A stretch of DNA of 64,000 nucleotides from Geothrix paludis (GTDB taxonomy: Bacteria; Acidobacteriota; Holophagae; Holophagales; Holophagaceae). A program made the translations under genes and the position numbers. The notes below the pieces were generated by a model. The model was not told the DNA's origin. It saw nothing but the letters and a program-made list of their open reading frames with translations, and ran no database searches. Of this stretch, positions 35,505-43,272 are shown piece after piece (the first letter of the stretch is position 1; each line of letters starts with the position of its first letter). The stretch is from assembly GCF_022808815.1 (NCBI RefSeq), contig NZ_JAKZLC010000001.1:1152249-1216248 (forward strand), read 5' to 3'.

Positions 35505-35880
35505 ATGTCTGAGAGGAAAGGACGAACGCGAAGGACGCCAAGCAAGGAGCGAAGGGCGCGAAGGAAGCTGGAAAAGCGAACAACCGCGAATGACGCGAAT
35601 GGGCGCGAATCGCGGCGGAGATGGGCCGCCTGGGCCTCCGGCCCCCAGCCGCGTGATGCGCGGCTGGCCACGCGCGGGGCGGGCATGTCGGCTCTTGAAG
35701 GCCGCCAGGCCCGCCCCGCGCGTGGAGGCGGAAGCAAGATCGTTCACCATTCGCGCGCCCGAAGGGCGATTCGCGTCATTCGCGGTTCAGGCCTTCCAGG
35801 CGGAGGCTGCCCGGACCCCAGGTCATCCCTTCGTGTGCTTCCGTCCTTCCTTCGCACCCTTCGCGTTCCGTCTTTTGCTG
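35505..35880. repeat. Outer inverted repeat enclosing the 35.6-kb element
   Basis: The left half (about 35518-35560: GACGAACGCGAAGGACGCC ... GCGAAGGGCGCGAAGGA) and right half (about 35840-35872: CCGTCCTTCCTTCGC ... CCCTTCGCGTTC) are imperfect reverse complements. They flank the 207-bp element at 35581-35787, so one repeat family appears to have inserted into another. The whole gene-free gap of 440 bp between the DNPH1-like gene and the S46 cluster is made of repeats; I see no ORF in it. Confidence 0.6.
35581..35787. repeat. Intergenic inverted-repeat element (GAATGACGCGAATGGGCGCGA type), copy 2
   Basis: This 207-bp copy has the same terminal inverted repeats and the same internal palindromes (GGGCCGCCTGGGCCTCCGG and a CGCGCCCGAAGGGCG hairpin) as the element at 29593-29800. 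The two copies are 5.8 kb apart and in the same orientation. Confidence 0.8.
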
Positions 35881-35897
35881 TTTGGATTCCCCGGGCC

Positions 35898-37988
35898 TCA
35901 GCGGCCCAGGAGCTCGTCCGCGAGGTAGCCGCCGTCCATCACCTTCCGCAGGGCCTCGAGGATGGCGCGGGCGTCGGTGGCCACGGCGCGCTTGGTGTCG
36001 GGGTCGTAGACGTAGTAGCCGCCCTGCCCTTCGAACACGCTGTCGAAGTTGATGCCCACGAACTCGCCCTTCACGTTCACCACGGGGCTGCCGCTGTTGC
36101 CGCCCACGGTGTCGCACGCGTAGATGAAGTTGAAGGGCGTGGCCAGGTCCAGCTTCGACTGCCGTTTGAGCCAGCGCTCCGGCAGGGTCCAGGCCCCGTG
36201 CTCCGCGGCGGCGGCATTGCCGCCCCAGCCCAGGTGGCGGTCGTACATCCCCATGAACGTCGTGAAGGGCTGGGCCAGGGTGCCCGTGCCGTTGGCGTAG
36301 GTGGCGACGGGGCCGTAGCCCAGCCGCAGGGTGAAGGTGGCGTCCGGATAGACGGCCCGACCGAAGGCCTTGAAGCGGGCCTCGGCGATGCGCCCGCCGT
36401 GCTCGTTGAAGACGCCCGTGACCTCGGCCTCCATCCGCGTGTGGATGGCACGGCCGAAGGGATCGACCTTCCGCGCCAAGAGGATCATGGGATCCGTGCT
36501 GGCGTCGATGGCGGCCTTGCCGCCTTCGGCCAGCGCCTTCCGCACGGCGGGATCGTCCAGCTTCGTACCCGCCACCGCGGCCTGAGCCACGGCCTCGGGC
36601 GTCTGGCCGCCCAGCAGGGCCTTCACGAAGGGATGCTCCGCGCCCAGCTCGTCCTTCGCCTCCTGCAGCCCCGCCGCCAGCAGCGTGGCGTCGATGGGCT
36701 TCTGCACGGGCCGGGGCGAGAGAATCTGCGCCTTGGTGGCCTTGAGGTTGCCGTCGCTGAACTCGCTGAGCCGCTCGGCCGAGGGCTTGGCCAGCTCGTC
36801 CGCGAGCCGCACCAGCGTGAGGGCGTGGCGCAGGCTGGCCACCCGGCCCACCAGAGTTCCGCGGCCGGCATCGAGGTAGGTGGCTTCCTTCAGCAGCGCC
36901 TTCTGCCGCTCCACGGCCTGGGCCACCCGGTCCCAGCTCCCGCCCACGCGGGCCTGCAGGGCGGGATCCTTGGCCACGGCGGCCTTCAGGGCGGCCTCGG
37001 CCTCGGCCACCTTCTTCAGGTTCTCCGGCTTGGCGAGGCCCAGGAGCTGGCCACTGAGCCGCTTGTGGCCGTTCTCGATGCCGTAGATGGGCTCGGCGGC
37101 GAGGCGGTGCGCCTCGGGCGAGGTGGCCGAATACGCCAGGAGGGCCTGCTTCTGGCGCTCCAGGGTGTGGAGCTGGAAGGGGATGCCGATGTCGCGGGCA
37201 TAGGCCATCTGCGCGTGGGTCTGCTGGCGGTAGGTGACGCCCGGATGCCCCGAGATGAAGGTCAGCTCGCCCATGGCCACGCCCTTGGCGCTGAAGGGCA
37301 GGAGGGCCTCGGGCCGGTAGGGCTTCCCGTCCTCGTAGACGCGGAACAGGGAGAAATCCAGGTTGTGGCGCGGGTAGGTGTAGTTGTCCGGGTCGCCGCC
37401 GAAGGCCGCCACCTGGAGCTCCGGGGCCGCCACCAGCCGCACGTCACTGAACTTCTTGTAGCGGTAGAGCCAGTACTCGCCGCCCTGGTAGAGGGTGACG
37501 GGCTCGCAGGTGAGGCCGGTCCTGGCCTCCTCCGTCCGGCGGAGATCCGCCAAGGCGTTGAGCCGCGCCGCCAGGGCCTCCTGGTCCGTCATGCCGGGCT
37601 TCACGGCATCGTTCACCCGCGCCGTCACGTCCTTCATGGAGACGAGCATCATCAGCTCCAGGCCCGGCACCTTGATCTCTTGGCTCCGCCGGGCCGCCGT
37701 GAAGCCGTTCTTCACCAGGTCGGCCTGGGCCGTGGACACCTGGGCGATGGCGCCCCGGCCCACGTGGTGGTTGGTCACCACCAGACCGTCCCGGCTCACG
37801 AAGGCCCCCGTGCCGCCGGGGAAGCGCACCGTGGCGAGCTGCAGGTTCCTCAGCCAGGTGGCATCGAGGTCCACACCGTACTTGGCCTTGATCTGCTTCA
37901 CGGGGATGTTGTCGAAGGTCCACATGCCCTCGTCCGCGCGCAGGGCGGGCAGGACGGCGAGCAGGAGGGCGAGGGCGGTAAGGCGCAT
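35898..37988 (-). CDS. S46 dipeptidyl-peptidase 1 (DPP7/DPP11 family)
   Basis: The protein has 696 residues: signal peptide (1-18), then the conserved EGMWTFDNIP start of mature S46 enzymes. The catalytic His lies in TNHHVGRG (74-75) and the nucleophile S632 in GGNSGSP; the Asp lies in the DPDNYTYPRHNLDFS region. Family members remove dipeptides from the N-termini of peptides in the periplasm. At 18 residues after the nucleophile, where DPP7 has Gly and DPP11 Arg (from memory), this enzyme has Ser (FDSVFEG), unlike its two neighbours, so its S1 preference probably differs. It is third in a three-gene tandem. Confidence 0.93.
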   Translation of the reverse strand: MRLTALALLLAVLPALRADEGMWTFDNIPVKQIKAKYGVDLDATWLRNLQLATVRFPGGTGAFVSRDGLVVTNHHVGRGAIAQVSTAQADLVKNGFTAARRSQEIKVPGLELMMLVSMKDVTARVNDAVKPGMTDQEALAARLNALADLRRTEEARTGLTCEPVTLYQGGEYWLYRYKKFSDVRLVAAPELQVAAFGGDPDNYTYPRHNLDFSLFRVYEDGKPYRPEALLPFSAKGVAMGELTFISGHPGVTYRQQTHAQMAYARDIGIPFQLHTLERQKQALLAYSATSPEAHRLAAEPIYGIENGHKRLSGQLLGLAKPENLKKVAEAEAALKAAVAKDPALQARVGGSWDRVAQAVERQKALLKEATYLDAGRGTLVGRVASLRHALTLVRLADELAKPSAERLSEFSDGNLKATKAQILSPRPVQKPIDATLLAAGLQEAKDELGAEHPFVKALLGGQTPEAVAQAAVAGTKLDDPAVRKALAEGGKAAIDASTDPMILLARKVDPFGRAIHTRMEAEVTGVFNEHGGRIAEARFKAFGRAVYPDATFTLRLGYGPVATYANGTGTLAQPFTTFMGMYDRHLGWGGNAAAAEHGAWTLPERWLKRQSKLDLATPFNFIYACDTVGGNSGSPVVNVKGEFVGINFDSVFEGQGGYYVYDPDTKRAVATDARAILEALRKVMDGGYLADELLGR

Positions 37989-38040
37989 GGAAGCTCCGAA
38001 AAGGGGCCCCGGAGGGCCCCTGGCGTTCAGTCGTTCAGGT

Positions 38041-40137
38041 TCACTTGCCGGTGAGCTCGGCTGCCAAGTGGGGCGCGTCGTAGACCTTCACGAGCGCCTC
38101 CAGGATGGCCTGGGCGTCCACGGAGACGCTGCGGTTCACCTTCTCGTCGTAGAAGTAGCGGCCGGCGTTGCCCTCGATGTTGCCATCGAAGAGCAGGCCC
38201 ACCAGCTCGCCCTTGCGGTTCACCACGGGGCTGCCGGAGTTGCCGCCGGTGGTGTCCACGGCGTGGGAGAAGTTGAGATGCGTCTTCAGGTCCAGCTTGC
38301 CCATGCGGTCCAGCCAGCGCTGGGGCAGGTGCCAGTCGGTGTAGTCCTTCGCCTCGTTGCCGCCCCAGCCGAAGTGGCGGTCGTAGAGGCCGGCCCAGGT
38401 GGTGAAGGGCTGCTGGAGGGTGCCGTTGGCGGGATAGGTGGCCACGGCGCCGTAGGTGATGCGCAGCGTGCCCGTGGCGTCCGGCGGCAGGGTCTTGCCG
38501 TAGACCGCGAAGCGGGCCTTGGCGATGCGGGCGCCGTGCTCCTCCAGGATGGCCTTCACGTCGTCCTGCTTCTTCCGCTGGGCCAGGAGGATGGGCTCGA
38601 GCTTGCGGGCCAGCACGATCATGGGATCGGCGCTCCCGGCCACGGCCTTCTGGCCGCCGTCGATCAGATCCTTGCGCACGGCCTGGTCGTTCAGCTTCGT
38701 GCCCTCCACGGCGGCCTTGGCCACCTCGGCGGGCGTCTTGCCGCCCAGGACGGCGACGATGTAGGGGTGCTGCGGGCCCAGCTCGCGCCGGGCGTCCTCC
38801 AGGCTTCGGGTGAAGAGGAGGGTCTCCAGCTCGGGGTTGGCGCCCTGCCCCATCATGCCCATGGCGGGGCCGGAGAGGCGGGTCTTCAGGACCTTCAGGC
38901 CGGCCTCGGAGCGGTACTCCGTGAGGCGCTTCTCCACGGGGAGCTCCTGCTGGGCGGCGAGGCGCACCAGGCCGAGGGCCTGGCCCAGGGTGGCGGAGCG
39001 GGCCGCACCCACATAGAGCGATTCCTTGAGGTTGGCCTTCTGGAGCTGCATGGCCTGCTCGACGCGGGCCCAGCTCTTGCCGGTGGTGGCGGCCAGCTTG
39101 GGATCCTTGGCCACGGCGGCCTTCAGGGCCTTCTCGGTGGCCTCGATGCGCTTCATGGCCTCGGCGTCCTTCAGTCCGGCCAGGGAGCCCTCGTTGGCCT
39201 TGGCGCCGTTGTTCACGCCCAGGATCATCGTCTGGACCTGGCGGGCGTGCTCGGCGTCCTGCTTGCCGTACTCCTCGAGGAGGGCGCGGGTGCGGTCCGC
39301 GTTCTTCAGGTAGGTGGGGATGCCGAAGTCGCGGTCGTACTTCATCTGGGCGAAGGTCTGGAGGCGGCTGGTGCGGCCCGGGTGGCCCACCACGAAGGTG
39401 AGGTCGCCGGCCTTCAGGCCCTCGGTGCTCCAGGTGAGGTGGTGGGCCGGATGGTAGGGCTTGTCGTTCTCGTAGACGCGGACCATGGAGAAGTCCAGGT
39501 CGTGGCGGGGGTAGGTGAAGTTGTCGTAGTCGCCGCCGAAGGCCGCCACGGCGATCTCGGGGGCGGCCACGAGGCGGATGTCCTTGAAGACCTTGAAGCC
39601 GTACATCCAGGTCTCGCCGCCCTGGTAGAGGTTCACCACGTCGTAGGTGAGGCCGGTCTGCTTCTCCAGCTCGGCCTTGATGGCGTCCAGCTCCTTGGCG
39701 CGGGCCTCGCCGGCCTGCTTCTCGGTGAGCCCGGGCTTCACGGCCTTGGCCACGCGCCCGGTCACGTTCTCCATGGCCATGAGGGTGCGGTAGGTCAGGC
39801 CGGGGAGCTTGAGCTCCTGGTCGCGGCTCATGGCCACGAAGCCGTCCTTCACCAGGTCGCGGTCCTTGGTGGACAGGCGGGACAGCGAGCCCCGGGTGCA
39901 GTGGTGGTTGGTGACCACCAGGCCGTCCGCGCTCACGAAGGAGCCCGTGCAGCCGCCCAGGGTGAGCGTGGAGAGGCGCACGTGGTCGATCCAGGCCTGG
40001 CCGGGCTCGAAGGCGTACTTCTCCTTGAGCTGCTTCAGGGGCAGGTTGTCGAAGGTCCACATGCCCTCCTCGGCCCGGAGGGCCGGCAGGGCGAGCGTGG
40101 AGACGAGGGCGAGGGCGAGAACGGAAAGGTGTCGCAT
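38041..40137 (-). CDS. S46 dipeptidyl-peptidase 2 (DPP7-like)
   Basis: The protein has 698 residues: signal peptide (about 1-22), EGMWTFDNLP, catalytic His in TNHHCTRG (78-79), and nucleophile S634 in GGNSGSP. The S1-determining position (+18) is Gly (FDGNIEG), as in DPP7-type enzymes that accept hydrophobic residues. It cleaves dipeptides from peptide N-termini, supplying the cell after endopeptidases such as M4 and M6 have acted. It is the middle gene of the tandem, 52 nt upstream of enzyme 1 and 18 nt downstream of enzyme 3. Confidence 0.94.
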   Translation of the reverse strand: MRHLSVLALALVSTLALPALRAEEGMWTFDNLPLKQLKEKYAFEPGQAWIDHVRLSTLTLGGCTGSFVSADGLVVTNHHCTRGSLSRLSTKDRDLVKDGFVAMSRDQELKLPGLTYRTLMAMENVTGRVAKAVKPGLTEKQAGEARAKELDAIKAELEKQTGLTYDVVNLYQGGETWMYGFKVFKDIRLVAAPEIAVAAFGGDYDNFTYPRHDLDFSMVRVYENDKPYHPAHHLTWSTEGLKAGDLTFVVGHPGRTSRLQTFAQMKYDRDFGIPTYLKNADRTRALLEEYGKQDAEHARQVQTMILGVNNGAKANEGSLAGLKDAEAMKRIEATEKALKAAVAKDPKLAATTGKSWARVEQAMQLQKANLKESLYVGAARSATLGQALGLVRLAAQQELPVEKRLTEYRSEAGLKVLKTRLSGPAMGMMGQGANPELETLLFTRSLEDARRELGPQHPYIVAVLGGKTPAEVAKAAVEGTKLNDQAVRKDLIDGGQKAVAGSADPMIVLARKLEPILLAQRKKQDDVKAILEEHGARIAKARFAVYGKTLPPDATGTLRITYGAVATYPANGTLQQPFTTWAGLYDRHFGWGGNEAKDYTDWHLPQRWLDRMGKLDLKTHLNFSHAVDTTGGNSGSPVVNRKGELVGLLFDGNIEGNAGRYFYDEKVNRSVSVDAQAILEALVKVYDAPHLAAELTGK

Positions 40138-40155
40138 GGGGGCTCCTGAGTGGGT

Positions 40156-42243
40156 CTACTTGCCGGTCAGCTCGGCCACGAGCGCGGAGGCGCCGTAGAC
40201 CTTGTCCAGGGCATGCAGGAGGCCGCGGGCATCCACGGAGACGCCGCGGTTGGCCTTGTCGTCGTAGAAGTAGTTGCCGGGCAGCATGTCGATGTCGCCA
40301 TCGAAGATGAGGCCCACCAGCTCGCCCTTGCGGTCCACCACGGGCGAGCCGGAGTTGCCGCCGATGATGTCGACCTTGTGGACGAAGTTGAAGGGCATGG
40401 CGGGATCGAGGGCGCCGCGCTTGTCGATCCAGCGCTGGGGCAGGGTCCAGGCCCCGTCGTGGGCCGCGGCGGCGTTGCCGCCCCACCCGTCGTAGCGGTC
40501 GAAGAGGCCGCCGAAGGTGGTGAAGGGCTGGATGAGCGTGCCGTTGGCCGGGTACTCGGCGACGGGCCCGTAGGTCAGGCGCAGGGTGAAGGTGGCGTCC
40601 GGGTAGGTGCCCTTGCCGTAGGCCGCGAAGCGGGCCTTGGCGATGCGCATGCCGCACTCGGTGAGCACGCTCTGCACCTGATCCACCTGCTTCCGGCGCA
40701 TCTCGCGGGACAGGGGATCCAGCTTCCGGGCCAGGAGGATCATGGGGTCCTGGCACTCGGCCACGGCCTTCTTGCCGCCGGCCAGGAGCGCCTTGCGGAA
40801 CTCGGGATCCGCGAGCTTGGAGCCGGACACGGCCGCCCGGGCGACCTCGGCCGCCGGCTTGCCGCCCAGCATGGCCTGGACGTAGGGATGGGAGCCGCCG
40901 AGCTCCTTCGCGGCGTGCTCCAGCCCCTGAGTGAACAGGAAGATCTCCTGCTCGGCGTAGAAGGGCGCGTGGACGCAGAGGCGGGCCTTGGCGGCCTTCA
41001 GGTTCGCGTCGCTGTATTCGGGCAGGCGCTTGTCGCTGGGGAGGTGTTCCTCATCGGTGATGCGCACCAGGGCGAGGGCGTAGCCCAGGAGGCTGGAATC
41101 CGCGGTGCCGACGATCTGGTTCTCCCGGGCCAGCTGCTCGGAGACCTTGAGCGCCGCCTCGATGCGTCCCCAGGCGTCCCCGACCTCCGCCGCGAGCCGG
41201 GGATCCGCGGCCACCTTGGCGCGAAGGTCCTTCTCGGCCGCGGCGATCCGGGCCATGGCCTCGGGGTTCTTGAGGCCGGACCAGTAGCCGTTGACGGCCT
41301 TCAGGCCGTTCTCGACGCCGAAGATCTGGGTGTTGACCTGGCGGGCGGCCTCCGGGGAGGACTTCCCGTACTCGACCAGGGCTTCCTTCCGCCGCTCCAG
41401 GCCCTTGAGGCGCATGGGAATGGCCACGTCCCGGGAGTAGATCATCTGGGCCAGGGTGTCCTGGCGGCTGGTGCGGCCGGGATGGCCGGTCACGAAGGTC
41501 AGGTCGCCCGCCTTCAGGCCCGTCCGCGTCCAGTGCAGGAACTCCTTCGGGTGGTAGGGCTTCCCGTTCTCGTAGACCCGGAAGATGGAGAAGTCGAGGT
41601 TGTGCCGGGGGTAGGTGAAGTTGTCGTGGTCTCCGCCGAAGAAGGCGATCTGCATCTCGGGCGCGAAGACCAGGCGGACGTCGGTGTGCTTCTTGTAGCT
41701 GTAGATCCAGTGCTCGCCGCCCTGGTAGAGGGTCACGTGCTCGCAGGTGAGGCCGCTCTTCTCCTGCATCTCCTTCTTGATCCGCTCGATCTCCGCCCCG
41801 CGGAGCTTGTGGGCCTCGGACTCCGGCGTGCCGGCCTTCACGGCCTTGGCCAGCCGATCGGTGATGTTGTCCATGGCCATGAGCGTCAGCAGCTCGAGCC
41901 CCGGGACCTTGATCTCATGCTCGCGGTCCTGGGCGGCGAAGCCGTTCTTCACGTAGTCGTGGTCCTTGTCGCTGACCCGCTGGATCCAGCCCCGGCCCAC
42001 ATGATGGTTGGTGAGCACCAGGCCGTCCGCGCTCACGAAGGAGCCGGAGCCGCCCGGGAAGCGCAGGGCCGACAGGCGCACATGGTCCAGCCAGGCCTGG
42101 TCCGGCGCCCAGCCGTAGGCCGCCTGGATCTTCTTCGTCGGCAGGTTGTCGAAGGTCCACATGCCCTCCTCGGCCTTCGCCGACCCGGAGGCCAGGGCGA
42201 GGACGAGCAGGGGGAAGGTCAGGCGTCGGGCTCGGAACGACAT
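40156..42243 (-). CDS. S46 dipeptidyl-peptidase 3 (DPP7-like)
   Basis: The protein has 695 residues from the ATG at 42243 (GGAG upstream). Signal peptide (about 1-24), EGMWTFDNLP, catalytic His in TNHHVGRG (80-81), nucleophile S631 in GGNSGSP, Gly at +18 (FDGDIDM). It is the promoter-proximal gene of the S46 operon. The overall similarity of the three proteins in every block, with clear divergence between them, points to old tandem duplication followed by specialisation. Confidence 0.94.
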   Translation of the reverse strand: MSFRARRLTFPLLVLALASGSAKAEEGMWTFDNLPTKKIQAAYGWAPDQAWLDHVRLSALRFPGGSGSFVSADGLVLTNHHVGRGWIQRVSDKDHDYVKNGFAAQDREHEIKVPGLELLTLMAMDNITDRLAKAVKAGTPESEAHKLRGAEIERIKKEMQEKSGLTCEHVTLYQGGEHWIYSYKKHTDVRLVFAPEMQIAFFGGDHDNFTYPRHNLDFSIFRVYENGKPYHPKEFLHWTRTGLKAGDLTFVTGHPGRTSRQDTLAQMIYSRDVAIPMRLKGLERRKEALVEYGKSSPEAARQVNTQIFGVENGLKAVNGYWSGLKNPEAMARIAAAEKDLRAKVAADPRLAAEVGDAWGRIEAALKVSEQLARENQIVGTADSSLLGYALALVRITDEEHLPSDKRLPEYSDANLKAAKARLCVHAPFYAEQEIFLFTQGLEHAAKELGGSHPYVQAMLGGKPAAEVARAAVSGSKLADPEFRKALLAGGKKAVAECQDPMILLARKLDPLSREMRRKQVDQVQSVLTECGMRIAKARFAAYGKGTYPDATFTLRLTYGPVAEYPANGTLIQPFTTFGGLFDRYDGWGGNAAAAHDGAWTLPQRWIDKRGALDPAMPFNFVHKVDIIGGNSGSPVVDRKGELVGLIFDGDIDMLPGNYFYDDKANRGVSVDARGLLHALDKVYGASALVAELTGK

Positions 42244-42404
42244 GGAGGCTCCACTTAGGGGGGATAACCATCGTATCACTACGTATCCTTGGATCCGCCT
42301 GCCATCCGGCTCGGGACCCGGGATCTGGCCAGCCTGGCTAGACTGGGACCCGCAGCGGATCTTCAGCCTGGTGACAGCCATCACTTCTTAACCCCGAGGT
42401 CTTG

Positions 42405-42437
42405 AATTATAATTTTTTGAGACTCAATATCACAATT
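42405..42437 (+). promoter_or_regulatory. AT-rich putative promoter of the outer-membrane protein gene
   Basis: A perfect TATAAT lies in the AT-rich block just before the ATG at 42438, in otherwise high-GC sequence. No convincing -35 box is seen at 17 nt, so the -10 assignment is tentative. Confidence 0.35.
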
Positions 42438-43259
42438 ATGACGACGCCCATCCGCCTCCTCCCGCGCCTCCTCCCTGGCCTCCTGCTCGCCACGTCCCTG
42501 GCGGCCCAGGAGACGAAGGAAGGCCCCATCCAGGACAACTCCTTCCTCGTGGAGGAGGCCTACAACCAGGAACCGGGCGTGGTGCAGCACATCAGCACCT
42601 TCACCCGCTACCGGGAGAGCCGGGACTGGATCTATACCTTCACCCAGGAGTGGCCCGTGGGCGGGCTGAAGCACCAGTTCAGCTTCACCCTGCCCTGGCA
42701 GCGGCTGGGCGCCTCGCTGGACGGCAGGCAGGCCTTCGGGGACGTGGCCCTGAACTACCGCTACCAGCTGCTGGGCGACGGCGATGCCCCGGTGGCCATC
42801 GCCCCGCGGTTCAGCGTGCTGCTGCCCACGGGCGACGAGAAGACCGGCTACGGCAAGGGCGGCACGGGCTTCCAGGTGAACCTGCCCGTGAGCTTCACCC
42901 TGGGCCGCGCCTTCGTGGGCCACTTCAACGCCGGCGCCACCCATACGCCCCGTGCCCTCAGCCCGGACGGCGACCGGGGCTTCACCCAGGACTACAACCT
43001 GGGCCAGAGCTTCATCTGGCTGGCGGCCCCGCGCTTCAACGTGATGCTGGAATACGTCTACACCAGCGGCGAGACCGTGACGGGCCCCGGCCAGACCGAT
43101 CGGCAGAGCACGTCCTACATCTCCCCCGGCATCCGCTGGGCCTACAACTTCCCCAGCGGGCTCCAGATCGTCCCCGGCATCGCCGTGCCCATCGGCGTGG
43201 GCGCAAGCCGGGGCGAGAAGGCCATCTTCCTCTACCTGAGCTTCGAGCACCCGTTCTGA
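42438..43259 (+). CDS. Outer-membrane beta-barrel protein, putative transporter
   Basis: The protein has 273 residues from the ATG at 42438. After the signal peptide (TTPIRLLPRLLPGLLLATSLAAQ) come alternating amphipathic beta strands (FSFTLPWQRL, FGDVALNYRYQLL, APRFSVLLPTGDEKTGYG, ISPGIRWAYNFPSGLQIVPGIAVPIG). It ends FLYLSFEHPF, an aromatic C-terminus typical of BAM substrates. It resembles the MetA-pathway/transporter outer-membrane family. Cargo unknown. It is convergent with the TonB receptor gene. Confidence 0.75.
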   Translation: MTTPIRLLPRLLPGLLLATSLAAQETKEGPIQDNSFLVEEAYNQEPGVVQHISTFTRYRESRDWIYTFTQEWPVGGLKHQFSFTLPWQRLGASLDGRQAFGDVALNYRYQLLGDGDAPVAIAPRFSVLLPTGDEKTGYGKGGTGFQVNLPVSFTLGRAFVGHFNAGATHTPRALSPDGDRGFTQDYNLGQSFIWLAAPRFNVMLEYVYTSGETVTGPGQTDRQSTSYISPGIRWAYNFPSGLQIVPGIAVPIGVGASRGEKAIFLYLSFEHPF

Positions 43260-43272
43260 GAAGCGAGTAGGG

